From an uncultured Halioglobus sp. (GTDB taxonomy: Bacteria; Pseudomonadota; Gammaproteobacteria; Pseudomonadales; Halieaceae), in assembly GCA_905480565.1 (NCBI GenBank), contig CAJQQW010000126.1, positions 1 to 21,061 on the forward strand: DNA of 21,061 nt, read 5' to 3'. Shown here piece by piece: positions 1-8,065 of this stretch (the first letter of the stretch is position 1; every line of letters starts with the position of its first letter). The notes under the pieces are model-generated. The model did not search any database and was not told the DNA's origin. It saw only the letters and a program-made list of their open reading frames with translations. The translations under genes and the position numbers were made by a program.

Positions 1-58
1 CTAAATCCATACGGCTAGCTCTACCATTCAGGACTGAGGTAAATAAAAGGAGTAAACC

Positions 59-1285
59 ATGACTGCCATGACCGAAGCACTTCAAAATGATGCAGTAAAC
101 CCTTACGGACTCGAAAGTTCCCGCGCTCAGGAATTGATAGCGGCAGCTACCGCCATGGGCCCGGCGCTGCGTGAGCGCAGTGCCAGGGCCAGCCTTGATC
201 AGCGGGTGCCTGACGAGACGGTAGCGGAGTTTCGTGAGGCTGGGTTCTTCAGGATTCTGCAGCCAGAGCAGTGGGGTGGCTACGCGATGGATCCACAGGT
301 GTTCTACGCGGTGGGACTTGAGGTAGCGCGTTTTTGTCCATCGAGTGCATGGATTCTTGGTGTCATTGCTGTGCATAATTGGCAGCTTGCGGTTTTTGAC
401 GATCAGGCGGCCCAGGATGTGTGGGCGGACGATCCCTCGGTTCTTATCTCCTCCTCATATGCGCCAGTGGGCAAGGTCAAGGTGGTCGACGGGGGTTATC
501 GCTTGAGTGGTCGCTGGAGCTTCTCCAGCGGCGCCGAGCACTGCAAATGGGCTTTTTTGGGGGCCGTTGTCCCCACACCCGAGGCGCCGTTTGACATGGC
601 GAATTACCGCACTTTTCTGGTGCCTATCAGCGACTACGAGATTGTTCACAACTGGGATGTGGTGGGGCTGCAAGGCACTGGCAGTCACGACGTCGTGGTG
701 GAGGACGCGTTTGTACCAGAATACAGGACACATAAATCGATGGATGGATTTCTCTGTGATAATCCCGGTAACGCGGTAAACACAGCGCCACTTTATCGTA
801 TGCCCTTTATGCAGGTATTCGTGCGTGCGGTATGCACTGCTACGCTGGGCGCGCTTCAGGGCGCCTTGGATGCCTTTGTAGATGTCGCCAAGACACGGCA
901 GGTTGGTCCTAACAAGATGAAGGACGATCCTTTTGCACGGGTTATTGCGACTGAGGTCAAAACAGACTTCGAAGAGATGAAACTAACTATGCTTCGCAAC
1001 TTCGATGAGATGATGGCGTGTTGTCGATCAGGTGTGCCTATCCCGATCGAAGATCGTGTGCGCTACCGCTACGATTCTGCGGTGGTGGCAGACCGTTGTC
1101 TGGCGCTGTCCAGCAAAATGCTAAAAGCGGCCGGTAGTGGCGGTATACGCCGAGATAGCGAGCTGCTGACTTTTCATCTGGACATACTTGCTAGTCAGGC
1201 TCACGTGGCAAATCACAGCAAGCCGTTCGCCATGAACATGGGTGGAGTGTTGTTCGGGGAGGAAAATCGCGACTTTGCACTCTAG
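59..1285 (+). CDS. Flavin-dependent aromatic monooxygenase, oxygenase component (HsaA/TesA2-like)
   Basis: The 408-residue protein has an acyl-CoA-dehydrogenase-like fold of the group D flavin monooxygenases (HsaA, TesA2, HpaB-C2 type). Family-type segments are visible: the N-terminal 'PDETVAEFREAGFFRILQPE' (about 51-70), the 'GGYRLSGRWSFSSG' strand (about 145-158), and a C-terminal helical part with 'LKAAGSGGIRRDSELL'. HsaA and TesA2 hydroxylate the phenolic A-ring of 3-HSA to a catechol using FMNH2 from a separate reductase (HsaB/TesA1). No such reductase is in the window. The start is supported by AAGGAG at 47-52, six bases before the ATG. It is first in a same-strand run with a C-C hydrolase, hydratase, aldehyde dehydrogenase and aldolase, which favours a catabolic hydroxylase over an acyl-CoA dehydrogenase. 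The exact substrate (steroid phenol or simple phenol) is inferred from context. A dibenzothiophene- or hydroxyphenylacetate-type enzyme is possible. Confidence 0.82.
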   Translation: MTAMTEALQNDAVNPYGLESSRAQELIAAATAMGPALRERSARASLDQRVPDETVAEFREAGFFRILQPEQWGGYAMDPQVFYAVGLEVARFCPSSAWILGVIAVHNWQLAVFDDQAAQDVWADDPSVLISSSYAPVGKVKVVDGGYRLSGRWSFSSGAEHCKWAFLGAVVPTPEAPFDMANYRTFLVPISDYEIVHNWDVVGLQGTGSHDVVVEDAFVPEYRTHKSMDGFLCDNPGNAVNTAPLYRMPFMQVFVRAVCTATLGALQGALDAFVDVAKTRQVGPNKMKDDPFARVIATEVKTDFEEMKLTMLRNFDEMMACCRSGVPIPIEDRVRYRYDSAVVADRCLALSSKMLKAAGSGGIRRDSELLTFHLDILASQAHVANHSKPFAMNMGGVLFGEENRDFAL

Positions 1286-1311
1286 CGTTGCTGGCGAGAT
1301 AAGGAGGCAGT

Positions 1312-2145
1312 ATGAAAAAAAATGGATTACTTCCGGAGGGCAGCTATGCCGAATGTGCAAATGGCTACCGCATTCACTATCTCGATGAAGGTGAGGGTGA
1401 GGTTGTCGTTTTTCTTCATGGCTCTGGCCCCGGTGCCAGTGGCTACAGTAATTTTAAAGGGAATTACCGGCATCTGATTGCCGCCGGATATCGCTGTATT
1501 ATCCCTGACCACATTGGTTACGGTTTTTCTGATAAGCCCGCGGATGTAGACCATCCCCTGTCTTTTTTTGTGGAGTGCATCAAGCAGACGCTCGATGTAG
1601 CAGGTGTGGAAACATGTACCGTGGTGGGGAATTCACTGGGTGGCGCTGTCGCTCTGGGCCTGGCTCTTGACTACCCCGATCTGGTAGACAAACTGGTGCT
1701 AATGGCTCCCGGAGGCCTTAGTGAGCTCGGTGACTACCAGCAAATGCCGGGTATGCAGAAGGTGTTTTCGGTATTCGGTTCCGGTGAGCCGGTGACGCCA
1801 GCGATTATGAAGGATTTGTTCGCTACTGGCTTGATGCATAACCCGGAGCATGCCACCGATGAGCTAGTGGCGGAGCGCATGCAAATTATGGAGATCATGA
1901 ATGGCCATGTCATGGCAACCATGAAGGTGCCCGTCCTTGTGGATCGCCTGCCGGAGATTGATTGCCCTGTGCTTGGATTCTGGGGTATGAATGAACAGAT
2001 GATGCCAGAGAATGGCATAATGACAATGGCGAAAAATATAAAGCATCTCAAGTTGATTTTGGTGACAGAGTGCGGGCACTGGGTAATGGTTGAGCATGAG
2101 GATATGTTTAACAGGGCGTGTCTCGATTTTTTGCAGCACAGTTAG
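1312..2145 (+). CDS. Meta-cleavage product hydrolase, alpha/beta hydrolase (HsaD/TesD/BphD-like)
   Basis: The 277-residue alpha/beta hydrolase would cut the C-C bond of a ring-opened meta-cleavage product to give a 2-hydroxydienoate and a carboxylic acid. The oxyanion-hole loop HGSGPGASG lies at 36-44, the nucleophile elbow GNSLGG at 106-111 (Ser108), and the catalytic His256 in 'ECGHWVMVEH'. The family's acid position (G-x-x-D-x-x-x-P) reads G-M-N-E-Q-M-M-P here, so Glu228 stands where Asp is normal. Length is typical of BphD/HsaD (about 285). AAGGAGG at 1301-1307 sits four bases before the ATG. The gene starts 26 bp after the monooxygenase, so the two are probably co-transcribed. HsaD/TesD in steroid ring degradation is the best fit, but sequence alone does not separate it from a monoaromatic enzyme. 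Confidence 0.88.
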   Translation: MKKNGLLPEGSYAECANGYRIHYLDEGEGEVVVFLHGSGPGASGYSNFKGNYRHLIAAGYRCIIPDHIGYGFSDKPADVDHPLSFFVECIKQTLDVAGVETCTVVGNSLGGAVALGLALDYPDLVDKLVLMAPGGLSELGDYQQMPGMQKVFSVFGSGEPVTPAIMKDLFATGLMHNPEHATDELVAERMQIMEIMNGHVMATMKVPVLVDRLPEIDCPVLGFWGMNEQMMPENGIMTMAKNIKHLKLILVTECGHWVMVEHEDMFNRACLDFLQHS

Positions 2146-2178
2146 TGCCCTCTGTACTCCACTAAGGAATTTTGGTTG

Positions 2179-2970
2179 ATGATGGATCAGAATAAAATCC
2201 GCAGGCTAGGTGATGAGCTATATGCCGCGTTGCGCAGCCAATCGACGCTTGCCCCGCTTACCGAGAGGGAAAAGGGAATCACTATCGAGGATGCATATCA
2301 CATATCTCAGCGTATGGTGAGTCAGCGCGTCGAGTGTGACTCGGAGAGGATCGTCGGTAAAAAAATCGGTGTTACCAGCAAACCCGTGCAGGATATGCTC
2401 GGAGTGTTCCAGCCCGACTTTGGATTTTTAACGGATAAAATGCAGTTCGCCGATAAAGCGGTTATTCCAATTGCAGGCAATATGATTCAGCCCAGGGCCG
2501 AGGGTGAAATCGCGTTTCGCCTCAAGGCGGATCTGTCGGGTCCCGGGGTAACAGAGCAGGATGTCCTTGATGCTACCGCAACAATCATGCCCTGTTTCGA
2601 AATTGTCGATTCCCGGATTCACGATTGGAATATTAAGATACAGGATACCGTTGCAGACAACGCCTCGTGCGGTGTGTATGTGCTGGGTGAAAATGAGGTA
2701 AATCCCAGAGATTTTGATCTGCCTAGTTTGAAAATGCAGATATTCAAGAATGGGGAGTTTCATTCCGAGGGTCTCGGGAGTGCCGTGCAGGGTAACCCAC
2801 TGACTGCCGTGGCATGGTTGGCCAATACGCTTGGTGAGTTCGGGATTCCGTTTAAGTCGGGTGAGCTCATCCTGTCAGGATCGTTGGCACCTCTTATCCC
2901 TGTGCAAGCGGGGGACAAGATGTCCCTGGAGATTGCAGGCGTAGGAGGGTGTAGCTGTGCGTTCTCTTAG
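2179..2970 (+). CDS. 2-hydroxydienoate (2-oxopent-4-enoate) hydratase
   Basis: This is an MhpD/HsaE/TesE-type hydratase of about 263 residues from the fumarylacetoacetate-hydrolase superfamily. It would add water to 2-hydroxypenta- or 2-hydroxyhexa-2,4-dienoate to give 4-hydroxy-2-oxoacid. Diagnostic stretches are 'GKKIGVTSKPVQDMLGVFQP' (about 60-80), the metal-binding 'RAEGEIAF' (about 107-114) and 'VADNASCGVYVLG' (about 158-170). Three possible starts sit side by side: TTG 2176, ATG 2179 and ATG 2182. AAGGA at 2164-2168 is 7, 10 and 13 bases from them. I chose ATG 2179, but TTG 2176 is spaced at least as well. The gene begins 33 bp after the hydrolase stop and supplies the substrate of the downstream aldolase. 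Confidence 0.92.
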   Translation: MMDQNKIRRLGDELYAALRSQSTLAPLTEREKGITIEDAYHISQRMVSQRVECDSERIVGKKIGVTSKPVQDMLGVFQPDFGFLTDKMQFADKAVIPIAGNMIQPRAEGEIAFRLKADLSGPGVTEQDVLDATATIMPCFEIVDSRIHDWNIKIQDTVADNASCGVYVLGENEVNPRDFDLPSLKMQIFKNGEFHSEGLGSAVQGNPLTAVAWLANTLGEFGIPFKSGELILSGSLAPLIPVQAGDKMSLEIAGVGGCSCAFS

Positions 2971-3096
2971 GTATTTTGCCGTTACACGACCTTTTCACTC
3001 CGCTCATTTCAGTTAAACTTCGCATTGGTGCGCGAGAGGCTGTCTAATATGCATACGCAGCCGTATGTGTCTAATTTAAAAATATAGAGAAAAGCA
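2971..3096 (+). promoter_or_regulatory. Intergenic gap with hairpin flanked by direct repeats
   Basis: This 126-bp gap is the longest in the catabolic run. It holds an inverted repeat, CATACG (3052-3057) and CGTATG (3062-3067) with a CAGC loop. The hairpin lies between two copies of TGTCTAAT (3041-3048 and 3068-3075). The layout resembles an operator, or an mRNA structure just ahead of the aldehyde dehydrogenase start at 3097, whose own Shine-Dalgarno is weak (only GAGAAAAG nearby). I see no convincing -35/-10 pair, so whether a second promoter sits here is unknown. Confidence 0.35.
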
Positions 3097-4005
3097 ATGA
3101 GTAAGAAAGTGAAAGCGGCCATCATTGGCCCCGGCAATATAGGCACTGATTTGCTGATGAAGGCTATGCGCAGTGATTTTATCGAACCTGTTTGGATGGT
3201 TGGCGTCGTCTCCGACTCGCCAGGGCTTGCTAGAGCGATGGAAATGGGCCTGAAGACAACGGCAGATGGCGTCGATGGTATGCTGCCATTCATGCGTGAT
3301 GACGGGGTACAAATTTGCTTCGATGCGACTTCCGCTTATGTGCACGCGGAGAACAGTCGCAAGGTGAATGGACAGGGGGCTGTGATGATCGACCTTACCC
3401 CTGCCGCGATAGGCCCATTTTGTGTTCCCCCGGTAAATCTTGAGCAAGCGGTCGAAGCGCGCGCTATGAATGTGAATATGGTGACCTGCGGTGGACAGGC
3501 GACTATCCCCCTGGTTGCGGCAGTCAGCCAGGTGCAGCCCGTGGAGTACGGTGAAATTGTAGCTACTGTCAGCAGTAAATCTGCGGGCCCCGGTACACGT
3601 AAAAACATCGATGAATTTACTCGCACGACCGCTACCGGTATCGAGAGAGTGGGCGGAGCTGAGCGGGGCAAGGCGATTATCGTCATTAATCCCGCTGAGC
3701 CGCCACTGATCATGCGTGACACGGTGCATTGTCTGACAGTAGACGAGCCCGATCAGGATGCGATAACACTGTCTGTGCACGCCATGATTGCGGAGGTGCA
3801 GAAGTATGTTCCGGGTTATACGCTCAAAAACGGACCGGTGTTCGACGGCAACAGGGTGTCTATCTATATGGAGGTGGAAGGCTTAGGCGACTTCCTGCCC
3901 AAATATGCCGGTAATCTGGATATTATGACTGCAGCAGGTCTACGCACAGGTGAAATGTACGCCGAGGAAATTCTGTCGGGCCGTTTTACTCCGGTTGCTG
4001 CTTAG
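3097..4005 (+). CDS. Acetaldehyde/propionaldehyde dehydrogenase (acylating)
   Basis: The 302-residue enzyme belongs to the MhpF/DmpF/HsaG/TesF family. It oxidises acetaldehyde or propanal to the acyl-CoA with NAD+ and CoA. The N-terminal Rossmann motif GPGNIG is at 11-16. The catalytic cysteine is Cys131 in '[10 protein letters not shown]', and the family segment '[20 protein letters not shown]' is at about 168-187. Family length is 300-316. The product of the next gene, the aldolase, forms a channelling complex with this enzyme in characterised systems, and the two genes are adjacent here (65 bp apart). In steroid pathways the substrate is propanal and the product propionyl-CoA. In monoaromatic pathways it is acetaldehyde. 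Confidence 0.94.
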   Translation: MSKKVKAAIIGPGNIGTDLLMKAMRSDFIEPVWMVGVVSDSPGLARAMEMGLKTTADGVDGMLPFMRDDGVQICFDATSAYVHAENSRKVNGQGAVMIDLTPAAIGPFCVPPVNLEQAVEARAMNVNMVTCGGQATIPLVAAVSQVQPVEYGEIVATVSSKSAGPGTRKNIDEFTRTTATGIERVGGAERGKAIIVINPAEPPLIMRDTVHCLTVDEPDQDAITLSVHAMIAEVQKYVPGYTLKNGPVFDGNRVSIYMEVEGLGDFLPKYAGNLDIMTAAGLRTGEMYAEEILSGRFTPVAA

Positions 4006-4070
4006 ATAACTCGTGCGTTGCTTGGCACGCTTTCTGATCATCCTAAATACCCCAATTCGAGATCAAAGTA

Positions 4071-5108
4071 ATGGATTTGAACGGCAAGAAAATCACAGTG
4101 CACGACATGTGTCTTCGTGATGGAATGCACCCAAAGCAGCATCAGATTACAGTGCAGCAGATGGTCACTATTGCTGCGGCGATGGACGAGGCTGGCATTC
4201 CCCTGATCGAAGTAACCCACGGGGATGGCCTTGGAGGCGCTTCCGTAAATTACGGGTTTCCAGCCGCATCTGATGAAGAGTATCTCACGGCGGTTTGCAA
4301 AGCAGTAAAGAATGCCGGTATTTCCGCTCTGCTGCTGCCCGGTATTGGAACCGTGGACCATTTAAAAATGGCTGTGGGGTGTGGTATCTCTACGATTCGT
4401 GTAGCCACGCACTGCACAGAGGCGGATGTTTCAGAGCAGCACCTCAACATGGCTGCGCAATATCCCGAGTTGGATACAGTGGGCTTTTTGATGATGGCGC
4501 ACATGATCGAGCCAGAAGAACTCATCGTGCAGCTGAAAATGATGGAAGACTTCGGCGCAAACTGTGTCTACATTACAGATAGCGCAGGATACATGCTGCC
4601 AGATGATGTGACATCACGTGTCTCCCTGGCGCGCGCAGAACTGCGTCCTGAGACCGAGCTGGGCTTCCATGGGCACCACAACCTCGCCATGGGTATTGCT
4701 AATTCACTGGCCGCAGTGGATGCCGGCGCGAACCGGATAGATGGCTCCCTCGCGGGGCTCGGTGCGGGCGCGGGCAACACGCCACTGGAGGTATTCCTTG
4801 CGGTCTGCGACAGGATGGGCGTGAAAACCGGTATCGACCTGTTTAAGGCTATGGATATAGCGGAGGACTTGATAGTGCCTCTGATGGACCATATGGTGCG
4901 TGTAGATCGAGACTCGTTGACGCTTGGTTGGGCAGGGGTCTACTCCTCTTTCCTGCTGTTTGCAAAACGCAGCGCCGAAAAGTACGGACTGTCGAGCCGG
5001 GATATTCTGGTCGAGTTGGGACGCAGGCGCACTGTTGGTGGTCAGGAAGATATGATTGAAGATCTGGCCCTGGACATGGCGAAGGAAAAAGAAAACGGCG
5101 CTCTCTAA
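4071..5108 (+). CDS. 4-hydroxy-2-oxovalerate / 4-hydroxy-2-oxohexanoate aldolase
   Basis: The 345-residue class II (metal-dependent) aldolase belongs to the MhpE/DmpG/BphI/HsaF family. It splits 4-hydroxy-2-oxoacid into pyruvate and an aldehyde that passes to the dehydrogenase encoded upstream. The DRE-TIM start '[12 protein letters not shown]' holds Arg16, metal ligand Asp17 and the probable base His20. The other metal ligands are His200 and His202 in '[11 protein letters not shown]'. '[13 protein letters not shown]' (51-63) and '[18 protein letters not shown]' are also typical, and length matches the family (about 340-350). No strong Shine-Dalgarno precedes the ATG. It is the last gene of the cluster and converges on ydbL, with 62 bp between the stops. 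Confidence 0.94.
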   Translation: MDLNGKKITVHDMCLRDGMHPKQHQITVQQMVTIAAAMDEAGIPLIEVTHGDGLGGASVNYGFPAASDEEYLTAVCKAVKNAGISALLLPGIGTVDHLKMAVGCGISTIRVATHCTEADVSEQHLNMAAQYPELDTVGFLMMAHMIEPEELIVQLKMMEDFGANCVYITDSAGYMLPDDVTSRVSLARAELRPETELGFHGHHNLAMGIANSLAAVDAGANRIDGSLAGLGAGAGNTPLEVFLAVCDRMGVKTGIDLFKAMDIAEDLIVPLMDHMVRVDRDSLTLGWAGVYSSFLLFAKRSAEKYGLSSRDILVELGRRRTVGGQEDMIEDLALDMAKEKENGAL

Positions 5109-5170
5109 GCGTTGGGCAAGTGCGGTGTTTTTTTCACGGTATTATGCGTGCCGGCGTTTCAGTGTGTTGT
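5109..5170. other. Convergent intergenic gap between aldolase and ydbL
   Basis: Sixty-two bases separate two convergent stop codons. The gap contains a run of seven T on the + strand (about 5130-5136), and ydbL ends beside another T-rich run. Only a short CACG/CGTG pairing is visible, so I cannot support a classical hairpin-plus-U-tract terminator for either transcript. Confidence 0.3.
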
Positions 5171-5506
5171 TTACTTTTTTTGCCAGCCCTCACCCGTATT
5201 GACGTAATGACCGTCGGGTGTCTTCTCAATGGCTTTCAGGCCTGCTCTGGCTTCTACCGCATTCAGGCTGATATTATTTTCCTTCGCGATGGCTGTGTAG
5301 CGCGCTTTGCGCTGCTGGTTAATGTCGGTCACGAGCGCATTGATTTTCTCAGAGGGTTCGACGGCCGCAACGTAGCCACTATTGGTTTCACCAACCAGTC
5401 CTTTGGACTTTGCTGTTCCTAAGTCCTCTGCGAAAGCGGCCGCAGAGAGCAGCGTGACAAGGGTGGCTGTTACAAAGGCTAGCCTGGTCGGACGTGGTAT
5501 TGACAT
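5171..5506 (-). CDS. ydbL: YdbL family periplasmic protein (DUF1318)
   Basis: The 111-residue secreted protein has a signal peptide: positively charged start, hydrophobic core at about 8-22, and a probable cleavage after 'AAAFA' before 'EDLG'. The mature part carries the DUF1318 features 'AKSKGLVGETNSGYV' and 'QQRKARYTAIAKENNISLNA', and the C-terminal 'AGLKAIEKTPDGHYVN' seen in E. coli YdbL. In E. coli, YdbL is thought to be a periplasmic helper that prevents improper multimerisation of YnbE with the YdbH bridge. AGGAG lies about ten bases before the ATG. It begins 12 bp after ynbE and is the last gene of the ydbH-ynbE-ydbL operon. Confidence 0.9.
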   Translation of the reverse strand: MSIPRPTRLAFVTATLVTLLSAAAFAEDLGTAKSKGLVGETNSGYVAAVEPSEKINALVTDINQQRKARYTAIAKENNISLNAVEARAGLKAIEKTPDGHYVNTGEGWQKK

Positions 5507-5518
5507 TGTTAAGGTCTC

Positions 5519-5701
5519 CTAGAAAAGTGCGCTGTCATTGGAAAAAAGGTCATCTAATTCTTCGTCGACCTTCACTCGAATTTCATGCTCGATCTTGACG
5601 TTCAGGTTTATCGTAATCGGTTCAGAGGGCGGTGCAACCTGCACGGTGGGAGAGCAAGCGATTGCCAGCGGTAGTAAAGATAAAATAACAATGGATCTCA
5701 T
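5519..5701 (-). CDS. ynbE: YnbE-like outer-membrane lipoprotein
   Basis: This is a 60-residue lipoprotein. I start it at the ATG at 5701, not at the upstream in-frame ATG at 5779. From 5701 the product begins with a short signal peptide ending in the lipobox LAIAC, which gives a lipidated Cys16, and GGAG lies about ten bases upstream. The mature region 'ITINLNVKIEHEIRVKVDEE' followed by 'LDDLF' matches YnbE, which in E. coli multimerises by beta-strand stacking to join YdbH to the outer membrane. It lies between ydbH (59 bp before its ATG) and ydbL (12 bp after), the conserved order. The ORF is small and easily missed by gene finders. Confidence 0.9.
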   Translation of the reverse strand: MRSIVILSLLPLAIACSPTVQVAPPSEPITINLNVKIEHEIRVKVDEELDDLFSNDSALF

Positions 5702-5759
5702 AAGGGAGTTCTCCGTCGCGTGCGGCTCTGGGTGTTCGCTAAAGGCACACGGATAAACA

Positions 5760-7982
5760 TCAGCGCAGGCGATTTTCAATGCTGTGGCTCAAGGTATCAC
5801 TTAAGCGTAAGCTTTGTAACAATGGATCGAGGTTTTGTTCCACCATAATGTTAAACCTCACTTCCTGGCCGCCATGGTGGCCTGGGTTGCGCCCGCCCAG
5901 CGACAGACCAAGCACCAGGTTGCCCTGATCATCCAGGTCGACCTCGCTTTTTAGTGTCTCGTAACGAAAGTCACTCAATAGGTCCATTGCCAGTCCGAGT
6001 TGTTTATTATTGTGAAGGTTACGAGCTGTATCGCTGCTGTTGTAACGAATAGTCCCTCCGGGGGGCAGTGCGTTTAGATAGCCTTTGCTGACGGCCAAGC
6101 GGCCATCGCTTAAGGCGATTGGCAAAGTGCCCTGAATTGTTCCCTGTGCCTCTATATCCTGATTCTGCTGGAGAGCAACGATTTGCGCCAGTTCCCAGTT
6201 TTCAACCCGCAGAGTGGCGCTGTTAGTGTGTGCGGAAAAGTTCCAGATTGTGGGCGTTTCGAGAAGTATCTGGCCGCCGAATACGTCGGCTGAGAATGCT
6301 AGAATATCGAGCTCCGGAGATAGTGCAGGGGTTGGGCCTGTCATCGCAGCGGTGATACTCACACTGTTAACAGGAAAGCCCGCATCGACTCTATCAATAT
6401 TGACTTTTAGAGGTTGGAGGCCGCGCCACTCGCTCGACCCAGTCCACTGAGTCGTGAGCGAGGCTTGCTCAACACTGTAACCGTCGTACGTTACCGAAAA
6501 GCCCTCGATGCTCAGTTGTGATATCTGTGACCATCCAGTTGGATCGTAGTCATAGGTCTGCAATGTGGTATCCAGCTGTAGTTCGCCGCTGTGTACATCA
6601 GGTATGGAAGATAGAGAAAACCAATCCCCCATTGCTGGGAGAGCCTGCGCGTTCAGTCGGGAGAGATCTCCAGAATGGAGTGTGAGCTTGTGCCCGCCTT
6701 GACCCGTGCCGAGATTTAATTCTCCGCTGATACCAAGGATGAGAGCGGATTCTGCGAGTGCGGCATCCAGTTTGTATGCGATCTCGTCAAACGGTCCTGC
6801 CTGTTCAAACGAAAAGGCGACTACCGGAGACCGCTTGTTGTCGCGTTGAATGAGCAGTTCGCCTTCGGCGTTACAGCGAACAGTAAACGCAGCACTAGTC
6901 TCTATTTCGCTGTTAAGTCGCATGGCCGTTAGCTCGACTGCGTAATCGCTTCCTACTCCCGTAATTACCGTATCGGTCATAAAAAGACCGACAAGTAATT
7001 GCCCCTGCTGGAGAGTGAGTGTGCCCTCTGTCTTTCCAGATAGCTCGTTTAGTACGGCCGGGTAACCGATAGATTCGATGTTTGCCGATAGTGCAAGAGA
7101 GGCTTCGATGCCGGTCGCTGCAATATTGGGTCTCACTAAATCAAGTTGAATGATTTCCGGATGCTTGATAAACCCAGAAAAGCTACCGTAGCCGGCGCCG
7201 GAGTGGGCAGTGGTGATAGGTAGAGCAGGCATCTTAAATTCGAGATGCAGGGTGTGAAGCCATTCCAGCAGTGCGTCTTGCTGCCAATCGCCTTCAAATG
7301 CCCAGCTCCACGGGTCATTGCGGCTGTCAAGCTTTGCCCTGAACGCCGCGATTTTTCCATTTTCGCCCGCGATGCTGAGATCAACAAGCGTTTGCTCATC
7401 GGTATCCGTAGTGATTAACCCTTTAATACTGGCGCCCGACATGACCGTCTGCACATGTAACTGCAGGGTGTTGTCATAGCGCAAAGTGCCTGCGCTGGAG
7501 AACGCGGAAGCGTTATTTTTTTGGTAGCGCAAACGCCAGGCATCAACATTGAGGGTGACCATGGGTAGCTTCGAAATAATGGTCGGAGGTTTGAATGCGG
7601 TAAGATCGAGGGTTTTGTCGGAGATCGAAGAGGTTTCCTGGCTCTTGTCCGCAATAGCAATGTCAAAAGATTTAACGCGAACTGCCTTCAGTTGTTGCCT
7701 AAGGAGCTCCTGCCATTGGTATGCAATGTCTATATCGACAAAAGACAGCGTATAGCGCATGTCGTTCCGCCTACCCTTCAACCGCAGACTATCCAGCATT
7801 AGCCGGTTTTTTTGCCAGTGTATATTCACCGGTCGGACATCTGTCACACCGTAGTCCTGCAGTAACCGGATGATAACCGATCGCATGACGCTATCGAAAT
7901 TGCTGTATACGTAAATAGCCAAAGCTATGCACAAGGCGAACATAAGTAAAAGGCTGTAACGCATTAGGTTGGCCAGTGTCAT
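5760..7982 (-). CDS. ydbH: YdbH family AsmA-like intermembrane phospholipid transport protein
   Basis: The 740-residue protein has one N-terminal membrane segment (about residues 7-27) followed by a long, beta-rich periplasmic region of alternating hydrophobic strands, as in AsmA-like and YdbH proteins. The C-terminal part contains 'LPPGGTIRYNSSD' and 'ALSDGRLAVSKGYLNALPPG', which resemble the conserved YdbH C-terminal domain (Pfam 'dicarboxylate transport'). E. coli YdbH acts redundantly with TamB and YhdP to move phospholipids to the outer membrane. Here it is first in the operon with ynbE and ydbL. The ATG at 7982 is the first start available, because an in-frame TAA lies nine codons upstream. 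There is no good Shine-Dalgarno before it. The protein is somewhat shorter than E. coli YdbH (about 880). Confidence 0.87.
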   Translation of the reverse strand: MTLANLMRYSLLLMFALCIALAIYVYSNFDSVMRSVIIRLLQDYGVTDVRPVNIHWQKNRLMLDSLRLKGRRNDMRYTLSFVDIDIAYQWQELLRQQLKAVRVKSFDIAIADKSQETSSISDKTLDLTAFKPPTIISKLPMVTLNVDAWRLRYQKNNASAFSSAGTLRYDNTLQLHVQTVMSGASIKGLITTDTDEQTLVDLSIAGENGKIAAFRAKLDSRNDPWSWAFEGDWQQDALLEWLHTLHLEFKMPALPITTAHSGAGYGSFSGFIKHPEIIQLDLVRPNIAATGIEASLALSANIESIGYPAVLNELSGKTEGTLTLQQGQLLVGLFMTDTVITGVGSDYAVELTAMRLNSEIETSAAFTVRCNAEGELLIQRDNKRSPVVAFSFEQAGPFDEIAYKLDAALAESALILGISGELNLGTGQGGHKLTLHSGDLSRLNAQALPAMGDWFSLSSIPDVHSGELQLDTTLQTYDYDPTGWSQISQLSIEGFSVTYDGYSVEQASLTTQWTGSSEWRGLQPLKVNIDRVDAGFPVNSVSITAAMTGPTPALSPELDILAFSADVFGGQILLETPTIWNFSAHTNSATLRVENWELAQIVALQQNQDIEAQGTIQGTLPIALSDGRLAVSKGYLNALPPGGTIRYNSSDTARNLHNNKQLGLAMDLLSDFRYETLKSEVDLDDQGNLVLGLSLGGRNPGHHGGQEVRFNIMVEQNLDPLLQSLRLSDTLSHSIENRLR

Positions 7983-8065
7983 GGTTTCAGTGTAATAGAC
8001 GCGCGCTTAAGAGTAACTAGCTGGTTTGTCATCCCGTAGGGTTGTGTCGGCGTCCCGCTGACCAT
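7979..8065 (-). CDS. Possible 28-codon leader ORF coupled to ydbH
   Basis: A 28-codon ORF begins with ATG at 8065, preceded by AAAGGAG (8076-8082) ten bases away. It ends in a TGA that overlaps the ydbH start (ATGA). ydbH has no clear Shine-Dalgarno, so translation could be coupled. The predicted peptide starts MVSGTPTQPYG and ends ASITLKP, has no recognisable domain and is not hydrophobic. A short ORF ending this way can arise by chance. The promoter candidate at 8087-8116 would place the transcript start near the Shine-Dalgarno, which weakens the idea. Treat it as hypothetical. Confidence 0.3.
   Translation of the reverse strand: MVSGTPTQPYGMTNQLVTLKRASITLKP

Noticed and set aside
998..1285. 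Acyl-CoA dehydrogenase identity for the first gene
   Set aside because: The fold is shared, but the gene context and N-terminal and middle motifs fit the flavin-dependent monooxygenase branch better than a beta-oxidation enzyme.
3076..3780. 234-codon open frame on the - strand
   Set aside because: It lies wholly opposite the aldehyde dehydrogenase, whose catalytic motifs are intact. The translation is Cys/His-rich with no domain, typical of an antisense shadow.
5109..5170. Bidirectional terminator between the convergent genes
   Set aside because: T-runs are present, but I could not find a stem longer than about four base pairs next to them.
5519..5779. 86-residue version of YnbE starting at 5779
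   Set aside because: It would overlap the end of ydbH and bury the lipoprotein signal peptide internally; the start at 5701 gives a proper lipobox and a ribosome site.
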